A DNA stretch of 64,000 bases, taken from assembly GCF_021729845.1 (NCBI RefSeq), contig NZ_CP063397.1, forward strand, positions 3,052,001 through 3,116,000, written 5' to 3'. This document shows positions 10,161 to 18,134 of the stretch, in pieces. How positions within the stretch are numbered: position 1 is the first letter of the stretch; each line of letters begins with the position of its first letter. Made by a program: the position numbers and the translations under genes. The notes below the pieces were generated by a model, which was not told where the DNA came from, searched no databases, and saw only the letters and a list, made by a program, of their open reading frames with translations. This stretch comes from Rhizobium sp. SL42. GTDB lineage: Bacteria; Pseudomonadota; Alphaproteobacteria; Rhizobiales; Rhizobiaceae.

Positions 10161-10964
10161 TCATTTTGCTGTCGGCAAGGCCTTGCCGATATCGCCTTTC
10201 AGCAAGTGCAGGAAAGGTGCGGGCTCAAGCCGGCCGGGTGCTGCAAATGGATTTGAAAAGGCAAAAATAAAGAACAGGATGACGCCGGAATAGGCGCCAA
10301 ACATCGACAGCAGGGCAATATGCGTGCGCGTGGGTCGATAGACATAGAAAGGTGCAGCAACACAGATCAGGCCAATCAATGCCGGCGCCCAGAACAAGCC
10401 GGCAAACGTACCAAGCGTCGGTGCCTCGCGCATCTGCCTAAATCCGGCAATGTCGGTGATGCGCTGGCGCATGTGCTGGGCAAGATAACGCTGCCGGTCG
10501 TTCGCCGGGTCCAGGTCGAGAAGGATGTTGTATGCCTTGTCCCATTCGACCCAGGCGGACACTGACAGCCCTTGCCTCTGCGCGAGCCGTTGCCACTCCT
10601 CATCGACGACCAGCGCGACATAGCGCGCCAGATGTTGCTGGACCGGAACCACTATCGGCCCGCCATAGCGCGCCGCATCATTGAAGACATCGGAAATCGC
10701 CACGGCCTCCTGGGTCAGGTCCGTGCGGATGCCCTTGTAGTCGTCGAGTTCCTGGGCATAGACGAGCGCCAGGATGAGCCCGTGCAGCGCCGCCACGCGA
10801 ACGGCGACCGTGCTGGCTGCGTCATGCGTGCGATCACCCTCGTCGCCGCTTGTCAGAAGCCGGCGCGCCAGAAAATAGCTGCCCAGAACAAGCCCGACAG
10901 CGCCCAGAACGAAACCGAAGCCGACAAGGCCGGAACCAACAATATCCATCATGACGTGCCGCAT
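10161..10964 (-). CDS. DUF4239 (bestrophin-like) membrane protein
   Basis: 267 residues. An N-terminal membrane helix (GFGFVLGAVGLVLGSYFLA) is followed by a second hydrophobic segment with AALHGLILALVYAQEL, then a long soluble helical part, and two C-terminal helices (GLFWAPALIGLICVAAPFYVY and IALLSMFGAYSGVILFFIFAF). This arrangement matches the DUF4239 family, related to bestrophin channels; function is unproven. The ATG at 10964 is used; ATGs at 10952 and 10949 are also possible. It lies between a LysE exporter (29 bp upstream) and the nitrile hydratase operon, all on the same strand. Confidence 0.8.
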   Translation of the reverse strand: MRHVMMDIVGSGLVGFGFVLGAVGLVLGSYFLARRLLTSGDEGDRTHDAASTVAVRVAALHGLILALVYAQELDDYKGIRTDLTQEAVAISDVFNDAARYGGPIVVPVQQHLARYVALVVDEEWQRLAQRQGLSVSAWVEWDKAYNILLDLDPANDRQRYLAQHMRQRITDIAGFRQMREAPTLGTFAGLFWAPALIGLICVAAPFYVYRPTRTHIALLSMFGAYSGVILFFIFAFSNPFAAPGRLEPAPFLHLLKGDIGKALPTAK

Positions 10965-10993
10965 CTCTCAAGGCCTGCGACGGCGGGCTACAT

Positions 10994-11593
10994 TTATTTC
11001 AACATGGGCCAGAGACTGAGAACCAGCAAGATGGCCATGGTAATATTGAACCATTTCAGCCGCACGGGAACCGACAACCACTCCCGGAGCGCAGAACCGA
11101 AGCCTGCCCAGGTTGAAACACTCGGCACATTCACTGCAGCAAAGACCAGCGCGACGACACCCACCGTCAGGGCATAGTTCTGTGGATCGGGATAAACCGC
11201 CATGGCCGTGACAGCCATCACCCAGGCTTTCGGATTGACCCACTGAAAGGCTGCCGCTCCCAGGAAAGTCATTGGGCTGGCCTTGGCCTTGGCCTCACCC
11301 TGTCCCAGCGATCGCGACGTGCCGATTTTCCAGGCGATCCAGATCAGGTACAGCCCGCCGACGATCTTCAGGCCCGTATAGACCATTGGCACAGTTGCCA
11401 GCACCGCACCAAGGCCAAGTCCAACCCCGAGCAGCAGCGACAGGAACCCGGCACCGATCCCGAACATATGCGGAATCGTGCGCCGGAAGCCAAAATTCAC
11501 GCCCGAAGCAAACAGCATCATATTGTTCGGTCCTGGTGTGATGGACGTCGAAAAGGCAAAAAGAATCAACGCCAGCAATGTGTCGATGGACAT
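10994..11593 (-). CDS. LysE family amino acid exporter
   Basis: 199 residues with about six membrane helices. The family signature is in the first helix pair: [18 protein letters not shown], and later [14 protein letters not shown]. LysE/RhtB proteins export amino acids or their analogues through the inner membrane. The ATG at 11593 follows a GGGAGG site; the frame is open to 12043, but that stretch is antisense to the aldo/keto reductase. The gene is divergent from the reductase at 11751, with 157 bp between starts. Substrate cannot be predicted. Confidence 0.9.
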   Translation of the reverse strand: MSIDTLLALILFAFSTSITPGPNNMMLFASGVNFGFRRTIPHMFGIGAGFLSLLLGVGLGLGAVLATVPMVYTGLKIVGGLYLIWIAWKIGTSRSLGQGEAKAKASPMTFLGAAAFQWVNPKAWVMAVTAMAVYPDPQNYALTVGVVALVFAAVNVPSVSTWAGFGSALREWLSVPVRLKWFNITMAILLVLSLWPMLK

Positions 11594-11750
11594 GGAGGTC
11601 CTCCCGTTCAGTTTTTGGGTCAGCATAGCTGTCCCAACATGCGTGACCAGCCGATCACTTGTCTCCGTGACACGAACCCGTCGCGACTCACCATTCTTGC
11701 AAGCTCCGCATTCACTGCTATCTTCGCAGCCGGAATTCGAGGAGAGCGCC

Positions 11751-12596
11751 ATGGACGACCCTATCCCGACCGTCAACCTTCCAGGCGGTGCAAGCGTGCC
11801 GACCATCGGTCTCGGCACCTGGATGATGGGGGAGGACAAAAGGCGCATGGCGGATGAAATCGCGGCCGTACGCCATGCCATCGAACTCGGCATGACCCTG
11901 ATCGATACGGCGGAAATGTATGCGGATGGCGAATCCGAGAAGATTGTCGGCGCAGCGGTGAAAGACCGACGTGAGCAAGCCTTTCTCGTTTCCAAGGTCC
12001 TGCCGTGGAATGCCAGTTTCGACGGTACGATCGAAGCATGCAACCGCAGCCTCCGACACCTCGAAACCGACTATCTGGACCTCTACCTGCTGCATTGGCG
12101 CGGCGAGCACCCGCTTGCCGACACAGTCGGCGCACTCGAAACATTGAAGGCTGCCGGCAAGATCAGGTCCTGGGGCGTTTCCAACTTCGACATCGACGAC
12201 ATGGAAGAACTCTTCGAACTGCCCGACGGCAAGAACTGCGCGGTCAACCAGGTACTCTACAATCTCTCACGCCGAGGCATCGAATATGATCTTCTACCCT
12301 GGTGCCAGGAGCGCCATGTCCCGATCATGGCCTATTCACCCATCGAGCAGGGGCGCTTGCTCCGGCATCCGGAGCTCGTCCATATCGCCAAGGCCTACCA
12401 GGCGACGCCGGCCCAGATTGCCCTCGCCTTTCTTCTCGACCGCGAGGGCGTCATACCGATCCCGAAGACCGTCAGCCTGAGCCGCTTGCAGGAAAACCGC
12501 GATGCCGTGGAACTGGACATCACCGACGAGGATTTCGACCGTCTGGATGTCGCCTTCCCGCCTACGTCACGCAAGATGCCCCTCGAAATGTTGTGA
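11751..12596 (+). CDS. Aldo/keto reductase
   Basis: 281-residue NADPH-dependent oxidoreductase with a TIM-barrel fold. The catalytic tetrad is visible: Asp and Tyr in LIDTAEMY, Lys in LVSKVLP, His in YLLHWRG. Cofactor-binding segments are [19 protein letters not shown] and VIPIPKT. The ATG at 11751 follows GAGGAGAG; the longer frame from 11478 runs antisense to lysE. The family reduces a broad range of aldehydes and ketones, so the physiological substrate is open. Stands alone, divergent from the LysE exporter. Confidence 0.92.
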   Translation: MDDPIPTVNLPGGASVPTIGLGTWMMGEDKRRMADEIAAVRHAIELGMTLIDTAEMYADGESEKIVGAAVKDRREQAFLVSKVLPWNASFDGTIEACNRSLRHLETDYLDLYLLHWRGEHPLADTVGALETLKAAGKIRSWGVSNFDIDDMEELFELPDGKNCAVNQVLYNLSRRGIEYDLLPWCQERHVPIMAYSPIEQGRLLRHPELVHIAKAYQATPAQIALAFLLDREGVIPIPKTVSLSRLQENRDAVELDITDEDFDRLDVAFPPTSRKMPLEML

Positions 12597-12667
12597 GTAA
12601 GTCCATCCTTGCAAAGCGCAGCGCTTCGCGGGCAATTCCGGCACCTTTACGCGAGGCGGAAAGGGAA

Positions 12668-12683
12668 TTAGGGCATTTCCTAA
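12668..12683. promoter_or_regulatory. Inverted repeat upstream of arsR-type gene
   Basis: TTAGG-6-CCTAA at 12668-12683 lies about 40 bp before the ArsR start, in a short AT-rich stretch that probably holds the promoter. ArsR proteins usually bind such interrupted palindromes at their own promoters. Assigned on position and symmetry only. Confidence 0.35.
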
Positions 12684-12721
12684 CTTCTTTTTCTACAATA
12701 AAGGCGTGACAGGTACCCCTG

Positions 12722-13216
12722 ATGAGCAAGAAGCAGAAGAAGGATGTCCCAAACGACATCATGGACCGGGCCTCCCAACGCGTTTTCAATGCGCTGGCCT
12801 CGGAGCCCCGGCGCATGATCCTCGTTCATCTTTCCGGCTCAAGCCTGACTGCGGGTGAAATCTCCTCGCGTTTCGACATGGCGAAACCGTCGATCTCGCA
12901 GCATCTTGCCATTCTCGAGAATGCGGGCCTGATCGAGGGCGACAAACGCGGCCAGTTCATCCACTACAGCCTCTTGCCCGATCCGTTGCGCCGGACGCTA
13001 CGAGGTTTTGTCGACTATGTAACCCTGCGCGAAAACGGCGAAATCACGAAGACAGCGAAAAAAGCAGCCGACAAGCCAACAAGCTCCGGCGAGAAGAAAT
13101 CCAAGAAACAGGACACGAAGGCATCCATCGAGGCCATGGAAAAGAAGCCGGGCAAACCGGAAAAGGAGCTGCCACAGCAGATGGGCCTTCTCGATTTCCT
13201 CTCCGCCCTCGACTGA
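12722..13216 (+). CDS. ArsR family winged-helix regulator with lysine-rich tail
   Basis: 164 residues. The winged helix is at about residues 15-95 (RVFNALASEPRRMILVHL, then GEISSRFDMAKPSISQHLAIL). The protein has no cysteine, so it is not a thiol-based metal sensor like ArsR or CadC. Residues about 105-150 are very rich in lysine, proline and glutamate, a disordered tail ahead of a hydrophobic end (MGLLDFLSALD). The tail may raise DNA affinity or bind a partner; this is inference. An inverted repeat 40 bp upstream may be its operator. Monocistronic, ended by the hairpin at 13238. Confidence 0.85.
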   Translation: MSKKQKKDVPNDIMDRASQRVFNALASEPRRMILVHLSGSSLTAGEISSRFDMAKPSISQHLAILENAGLIEGDKRGQFIHYSLLPDPLRRTLRGFVDYVTLRENGEITKTAKKAADKPTSSGEKKSKKQDTKASIEAMEKKPGKPEKELPQQMGLLDFLSALD

Positions 13217-13237
13217 GCCCCAGCCTTCAAATGCATA

Positions 13238-13258
13238 CGGGCGGCCAAAGGCCGCCCG
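13238..13258. terminator. Strong hairpin between convergent genes
   Basis: CGGGCGGCC-AAA-GGCCGCCCG forms a perfect 9-bp GC stem. It lies between the ArsR stop (13216, +) and the ilvH stop (13288, -), so it probably ends both transcripts. There is no clear T-run on either side. Confidence 0.6.
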
Positions 13259-13287
13259 TCGAAGAATTCGTCGCGATGTCGCGAATC

Positions 13288-13860
13288 TTACATACCCTGC
13301 GAGCCACGGTTCATCGCGGCAATCCCGGTCCGGCAGATCTCGTTCAGGCCAAGCGGCTTCATGATCGCCACGAACTGATCGATCTTCGACGATTTCCCAG
13401 TGATTTCGAAGATGAAGTGCTCGACCGTTGCATCGACAACCTTCGCGTGGAAGGCATCGGCCAGACGCAGGGTCTCTGCCCGCATTTCGCCCGACGACAC
13501 CACCTTGACCAGCGCCACTTCCCGCTCGATCGGGCGCTCCTGGCCAAGCTCGCGCGCCCGCACCGTCAGATCGAGCACCCGGTGAACCGGTACGATACGT
13601 TCGAGTTGCGCCTTGATCTGCTCGAGCACGTTCGGCGTGCCCCGCGTGACGATGGTGATGCGCGACAGATGCGCCTCATGCTCGGTTTCCGAAACTGTCA
13701 GGCTTTCGATATTGTAGCCACGGCCGGAAAACAGGCCGATGACCCGGGCCAGCACGCCCGGCTCGTTGTCGACCAGAACCGAAAGCGTATGGCTCTCGAC
13801 CGCTGCGGTTTCCTTGGCGATGAAATAGGCCGAACCGGTCGGCTGAAGCTGTGCACTCAT
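13288..13860 (-). CDS. ilvH: Acetolactate synthase small (regulatory) subunit
   Basis: 190 residues. The N-terminal ACT domain (HTLSVLVDNEPGVLARVIGLFSGRGYNIESL) binds valine and mediates feedback inhibition of the large subunit; the C-terminal ALS_ss_C domain follows. The ATG at 13860 is preceded by GAAGGA at proper distance; a TTG three codons upstream is less likely. It lies 17 bp after ilvI, in one operon under the leader-peptide attenuator. Cytoplasmic, first committed step of branched-chain amino acid synthesis. Confidence 0.96.
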   Translation of the reverse strand: MSAQLQPTGSAYFIAKETAAVESHTLSVLVDNEPGVLARVIGLFSGRGYNIESLTVSETEHEAHLSRITIVTRGTPNVLEQIKAQLERIVPVHRVLDLTVRARELGQERPIEREVALVKVVSSGEMRAETLRLADAFHAKVVDATVEHFIFEITGKSSKIDQFVAIMKPLGLNEICRTGIAAMNRGSQGM

Positions 13861-13877
13861 GATCTTCAATCCTTCGG

Positions 13878-15656
13878 TTAAACGAGCTGGCGGCCCTTGG
13901 CGTCGATAGCGGTTGCAACGGCCTCATCGGTCGCCTCGTCCGGCAACAGCATTTCGTTGTGCGCCTTGCCCGACGGGATCATCGGGAAGCAATTGGCGAG
14001 GTTGGCGACCCGGCAATCGAAAATCACCGGCTTGTTGACCGAGATCATCTCGTTGATCTTGTCGTCCAGATCGTCCGGCTTTTCGCAGCGCAGTCCGACC
14101 GCGCCATAAGCCTCCGCCAGCTTGACGAAGTCCGGCATCGCTTCCGTATAAGAATTCGACAGGCGGTTGCCGTGCAGCAGCTGCTGCCATTGGCGCACCA
14201 TGCCCATATACTGGTTGTTCAGGATGAACACCTTGACCGGCAACTCGTGCTGGATGGCGCAGGACATCTCCTGGATGCACATCTGGATCGAGGCGTCACC
14301 CGCAACGTCGATGACCAAAGCGTTGCGATGGGCAACCTGAACGCCGATCGCCGCCGGCAGGCCGTAGCCCATGGTGCCGAGGCCGCCCGATGTCATCCAG
14401 CGGTTCGGCTGTTCGAAGCCAATATACTGTGCCGCCCACATCTGGTGCTGGCCGACTTCGGTGGTGATGTAGGTGTCGCGGTGCTTGGTCAGCTCATACA
14501 GCCGCTGCAGCGCATATTGCGGCATGATCACGTCCTTGGACGGCGTATAGGCGAAGGAGTTGCGAGCCCGCCACTTGGTGATGCTCTCCTTCCACTCGAC
14601 CGTCTGCGCCGTATCCGGCTTCTTCGGCAGGGCGCGCCAGGCACGAACCATGTCTTCCAGGACGCTGCCGACATCGCCGGTGATCGGCACGTCGACACGA
14701 ACATTCTTGTTGATCGACGAAGGATCGATGTCGATATGGATCTTCTTCGAGTTTGGCGAAAACGCATTCAACCGGCCGGTGATACGGTCGTCAAAGCGTG
14801 CGCCGATGCAGACCATGACGTCACAATCGTGCATCGCCATGTTGGCTTCATAGGAACCGTGCATGCCGAGCATGCCGAGCCAGTTCTTCCCCGATGCCGG
14901 ATAGCAGCCGAGACCCATCAGGGTCGAGGTGATTGGAAAATCGGTCAGGCCGACCAGCTCGCGCAGCAGCTTGGTGGCTTCCGGGCCGGAATTGACCACG
15001 CCGCCACCGGAATAGATGATAGGGCGACGGGCATTGGCCATCAGCTCGACCGCAGCATGGATCGCACGCTGGTCACCCTGCAGCTTAGGCTGATAGCTGC
15101 TGGCAGGCTTGTGCGCTTCCGGCGGCGTATAGGTGCCCGTGGCAAACTGGATGTCCTTCGGAACATCGACCAGAACCGGACCCGGGCGGCCAGACTGGGC
15201 AATCCGGAAAGCTTCATGGATGATGCCTGCGAGCTGATTGACGTCCTTGACCAGCCAGTTGTGCTTGGTGCACGGGCGGGTGATGCCGACGGTGTCGCAT
15301 TCCTGGAAAGCGTCCGAGCCGATCAGGGCAGTCGGAACCTGGCCGGAAATACAGACAAGCGGAACGCTGTCCATCAGTGCATCCTGCAACGGCGTCACTG
15401 CATTGGTCGCGCCGGGGCCAGAAGTGACCAGCAGCACTCCGACCTTGCCGGTCGATCGTGCATAGCCTTCGGCCGCATGACCCGCACCCTGCTCATGGCG
15501 AACGAGGATGTGCTGGATATCGTCCTGCTGGAAGATCTCGTCATAAATCGGAAGCACCGCGCCTCCGGGATAGCCGAAGATGTGCTCTACACCATTGTCT
15601 TTCAGCGCGCGCAGAACGATTTCGGCGCCGGTCATCTGGTTGTCTTTACCCGTCAT
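13878..15656 (-). CDS. ilvI: Acetolactate synthase large (catalytic) subunit
   Basis: 592 residues, thiamine diphosphate-dependent. N-terminal pyrimidine-binding domain with the catalytic glutamate in VRHEQGAGHAAEGYAR, central FAD-binding domain, and C-terminal pyrophosphate-binding domain (VAGDASIQMCIQEM, then NNQYMGMV). Forms 2-acetolactate from pyruvate, or 2-aceto-2-hydroxybutyrate with 2-oxobutyrate. The start at 15656 (MTGKDNQMTGAEI) lies 57 bp after the attenuator T-run. Expression is probably set by ribosome progress over a Val/Leu/Ile-rich leader peptide. Operon with ilvH. Confidence 0.97.
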   Translation of the reverse strand: MTGKDNQMTGAEIVLRALKDNGVEHIFGYPGGAVLPIYDEIFQQDDIQHILVRHEQGAGHAAEGYARSTGKVGVLLVTSGPGATNAVTPLQDALMDSVPLVCISGQVPTALIGSDAFQECDTVGITRPCTKHNWLVKDVNQLAGIIHEAFRIAQSGRPGPVLVDVPKDIQFATGTYTPPEAHKPASSYQPKLQGDQRAIHAAVELMANARRPIIYSGGGVVNSGPEATKLLRELVGLTDFPITSTLMGLGCYPASGKNWLGMLGMHGSYEANMAMHDCDVMVCIGARFDDRITGRLNAFSPNSKKIHIDIDPSSINKNVRVDVPITGDVGSVLEDMVRAWRALPKKPDTAQTVEWKESITKWRARNSFAYTPSKDVIMPQYALQRLYELTKHRDTYITTEVGQHQMWAAQYIGFEQPNRWMTSGGLGTMGYGLPAAIGVQVAHRNALVIDVAGDASIQMCIQEMSCAIQHELPVKVFILNNQYMGMVRQWQQLLHGNRLSNSYTEAMPDFVKLAEAYGAVGLRCEKPDDLDDKINEMISVNKPVIFDCRVANLANCFPMIPSGKAHNEMLLPDEATDEAVATAIDAKGRQLV

Positions 15657-15712
15657 GCTGTGGTTTCCATCTGCCTTCTGGATTTTAGGGCTGATACCCC
15701 GGTTTTGGGCAT

Positions 15713-15735
15713 AAAAAAAGGCCCCTTGAGGAGCC
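15713..15735 (-). terminator. Intrinsic terminator of the ilvI attenuator
   Basis: On the minus strand GGCTCC-TCAA-GGGGCC (six pairs, one G-U) is followed by seven Ts. It lies 36 bases past the leader-peptide stop and 57 bases before ilvI, exactly where a transcription attenuator is expected. Confidence 0.85.
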
Positions 15736-15743
15736 TGTCATCT

Positions 15744-15793
15744 AGCGCATGGGTGGCTAACGCCGGATGGTTACACCATCCTGCCCATGCGCT
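15744..15793 (-). promoter_or_regulatory. Nested hairpins of the ilvI leader RNA
   Basis: AGCGCATGGG (15793-15784) can pair perfectly with CCCATGCGCT (15753-15744), enclosing a second hairpin GGATGG/CCATCC (15781-15776 with 15770-15765) that straddles the leader stop codon. The 5' arm overlaps the last leader codons, so a ribosome at the end of the leader would open it. The precise antitermination pairing with the terminator arm is not obvious by eye. Confidence 0.65.
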
Positions 15794-15827
15794 GTCCCAC
15801 CACGATAAGTACGTTCGAGTTTTTCAT
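15771..15827 (-). CDS. ilvL: ilvIH leader peptide, attenuation sensor
   Basis: 18-codon reading frame MKNSNVLIVVGQRMGRMV directly before the attenuator. Five consecutive branched-chain residues (VLIVV) are what a sensor of valine, leucine and isoleucine tRNA charging needs: starved ribosomes stall there and change RNA folding. No Shine-Dalgarno sequence precedes the ATG, and the candidate promoter would start RNA within a few bases of it, so the peptide may be made from a leaderless transcript, as known for the trp leader of Sinorhizobium meliloti. The symbol ilvL is by analogy with enteric operons. Confidence 0.82.
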   Translation of the reverse strand: MKNSNVLIVVGQRMGRMV

Positions 15828-15836
15828 GGTGCGAAG

Positions 15837-15865
15837 TGTTAGCCACAAACGATCTGAGCGTCAAC
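15837..15865 (-). promoter_or_regulatory. Candidate promoter of the ilvIH operon
   Basis: On the minus strand GTTGAC (15865-15860) is followed after 17 bases by CTAACA (15842-15837). The -35 is close to the rhizobial CTTGAC consensus; the -10 is weaker. Transcription would start about at the leader ATG. Confidence 0.45.
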
Positions 15866-15997
15866 GCATCATTGATGAATTTTTACGCCCTTTGGCGCAC
15901 TTTTATTGCGCAGCTGATCTCCAGCCATCGCGCGGGCGGCAGCTATACGAAGTCTTAAGTCGTTCACGGATAGGCTCTCGTCTAACTGGGAGTTATC

Positions 15998-18103
15998 TTG
16001 TTGAACGATGATCTTCACAAGTCTGGCGCTGCCGGAGACCAAGACCGCCGCGATGTCATGCGGCCCGGCAATCGCATGCTCGGACGAGTCGTCGCCTGTA
16101 ACGGCGCCCGGGCAACCATTGCAGCCGTCGCCGAAGATGGTGGAACCGACCTGACCGAACTCTGGTCGGTCGGCCGGCTGATCTCGATTACCGTCGGCAA
16201 GAACCGCGTGGTGGCACTTGCATATTCGATGCAAACCGGATCGAAAAACTGGGGCGAAGGCGAGGACAACTATTTCCTGATCGAAGTCGAACTTCTCGGC
16301 GAGGTTCATGTCGACATCGACGGATCGGAAGTCTTCTCCACCGGCATCTCGCGCTACCCATATCTAGGCGCCATCGCCCACCGCATCCGCGCAGCCGACC
16401 TCCTGCGTATCTACGACACCCGTCAGGGCGACACCTGCGTCATCGGCAAGCTGACCCAGGATGAAACCATCGATGCCGCCATTCATGTTCCATCCATGCT
16501 GTCGAAACACTTTGCGGTTGTCGGCTCGACAGGTGTGGGCAAATCAACCGCGGTTTCGCTTCTCTTGCGCAAGGCGATTGAAAGCGATCCGAAACTGCGT
16601 GTGCTGATCCTCGATCCGCACAACGAGTTTGCCGCAGCTTTCCCTGATCACGCCGTGGTCATCGACACAGATACACTGGACCTGCCTTTCTGGCTGATGC
16701 GGCTGGAAGAATTTGCCGAAGTGCTGTTCCGTGGCCGCCCGCCCGTCCCCGAAGAGCTGGATATCCTGCGCGATCTGATGCCGGAGGCCAAGCGCGCCTT
16801 CCGCGGCAACGAATCGGCCCTGATGCGCCGCGCCTCGGACAAGAGTTCGATGACGGCCGACACACCGGTTCCCTATCGCATTGCCGATCTGATGGCCCTG
16901 ATCGACGAGCGCATCGGCCGCCTCGAAGGGCGCGGCGAAAAACCGTTCCTGCGGGCGCTGAAAATGCGCATCATGTCGGCGATCAACGATCCGCGCTATC
17001 ACTTCATGTTCTCCAGCAACACGATCAGCGACACGATCATGGAGACCATCGCCCATATCTTCCGGATTCCGGGCGACGATCGACCGATCTCCACTTTCCA
17101 GCTCGCCGGCATCCCGTCCGAAGTGGTCAATTCGGTCGCCTCTGTCCTCTGCCGCATGGCCTTCGAACTGGCGCTCTGGTCGAACGGTGCGATCCATATG
17201 CTGGTGGTCTGCGAAGAGGCCCACCGCTACGTGCCGGCGGACCAGAGTCTCGGCTTCATTCCGACACGCCAGGCCATTGCCCGCATTGCCAAAGAGGGCC
17301 GCAAATACGGCGTTTCGCTCGGCATCATCACCCAGCGCCCCGGTGAACTCGACCAGACGATCCTGTCGCAGTGTTCGACGCTGTTTGCCATGCGCCTGTC
17401 GAACGATCGCGACCAGGAGATCATTCGCTCGGCCATTCCCGACAGCTCGATCTCGACGACAAGCTTCATTTCGTCGATCGGCAACGGCGAGGCCATCGCC
17501 TTTGGCGAAGCGATCGCCGTCCCGATGCGCATGCGCTTCACCCGAGTCGAAACAAGCCACCTGCCGAAGGCGAACGGTGCGACAGCCAAGAGCTCCGAGG
17601 AATCGCCCGATACCGTCGATCTGCGCTCGATCATCGGCCGCATGCGCGCCATTGCCGCGCCGGATATCTCCGCCTTCCAGCAAAGCTTTGATTCCGCAAT
17701 ACTGGGCAACCGCCGCACCGGCGATCCGGCAGGCATCTACGATGATGAAGACCCGGATGATTTTGGCGACGATGACTATCCCGCACCGGCCTTTGCTGGT
17801 CGCGAACAGCGACCATCGCTTGCGCCGTCGTCTTACGATCCCCCGCCGTTCCGCCACACCTTGCCGGCAGCTGAAACACCAGCAATAGAGCCCTACCGAC
17901 CAGACATGCTGCCGCGCAATCCGCCAGCCGATGACGGCCAGCGCTATCGACAGGAAGCACCGGCTCCGGCTCCCGCCTTTTCCAGGGAACCAGCAACCAC
18001 GGCACCAGGCTTCGGCACATCGACGTTGCGCCGCGAATCCGGGCCCTCGCTTCGCGAGAGCATCCTGAAGAAGCCGCTTTCAAGCCTTTACAAGAAGGAC
18101 TGA
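15998..18103 (+). CDS. HerA-like hexameric ATPase/DNA translocase
   Basis: 701 residues. N-terminal HAS-barrel-like region (about 25-115), then a HerA/DUF87 ATPase core: Walker A VVGSTGVGKST around 174-184, Walker B MLVVCEEAHRYVP near 405, and ITQRPGELDQTILSQC. HerA proteins pump or unwind DNA in end resection with a NurA nuclease, but no nurA-like gene is nearby. The last 150 residues are acidic (DDEDPDDFGDDDYP) and then Pro/Ala-rich, probably disordered, ending in a basic tail. The start is a TTG at 15998 or 16001 after CTGGGAG; no ATG fits better. Divergent from the ilv operon. Role in DNA repair is inferred from family. Confidence 0.85.
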   Translation: MLNDDLHKSGAAGDQDRRDVMRPGNRMLGRVVACNGARATIAAVAEDGGTDLTELWSVGRLISITVGKNRVVALAYSMQTGSKNWGEGEDNYFLIEVELLGEVHVDIDGSEVFSTGISRYPYLGAIAHRIRAADLLRIYDTRQGDTCVIGKLTQDETIDAAIHVPSMLSKHFAVVGSTGVGKSTAVSLLLRKAIESDPKLRVLILDPHNEFAAAFPDHAVVIDTDTLDLPFWLMRLEEFAEVLFRGRPPVPEELDILRDLMPEAKRAFRGNESALMRRASDKSSMTADTPVPYRIADLMALIDERIGRLEGRGEKPFLRALKMRIMSAINDPRYHFMFSSNTISDTIMETIAHIFRIPGDDRPISTFQLAGIPSEVVNSVASVLCRMAFELALWSNGAIHMLVVCEEAHRYVPADQSLGFIPTRQAIARIAKEGRKYGVSLGIITQRPGELDQTILSQCSTLFAMRLSNDRDQEIIRSAIPDSSISTTSFISSIGNGEAIAFGEAIAVPMRMRFTRVETSHLPKANGATAKSSEESPDTVDLRSIIGRMRAIAAPDISAFQQSFDSAILGNRRTGDPAGIYDDEDPDDFGDDDYPAPAFAGREQRPSLAPSSYDPPPFRHTLPAAETPAIEPYRPDMLPRNPPADDGQRYRQEAPAPAPAFSREPATTAPGFGTSTLRRESGPSLRESILKKPLSSLYKKD

Positions 18104-18134
18104 ACTGCGACTGGATCGACACTGCGAACGTGGG

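Noticed and set aside
13959..15842. Open frame of 627 codons on the plus strand
   Set aside because: It is antisense to ilvI, which has full family motifs. The protein is Arg/His/Asp-rich without domains, as expected from codon-position bias in GC-rich DNA.
15753..15846. GTGGCTAAC/GTTAGCCAC 9-bp inverted repeat around the ilvI leader
   Set aside because: First read as a third arm of the attenuator, but the upstream arm overlaps the candidate -10 and would not be transcribed if RNA starts near the leader ATG. Kept out of the attenuator model until the start site is known.
16544..17857. Minus-strand open frame of 437 codons
   Set aside because: Antisense to the HerA-like gene; composition is typical of a shadow frame.
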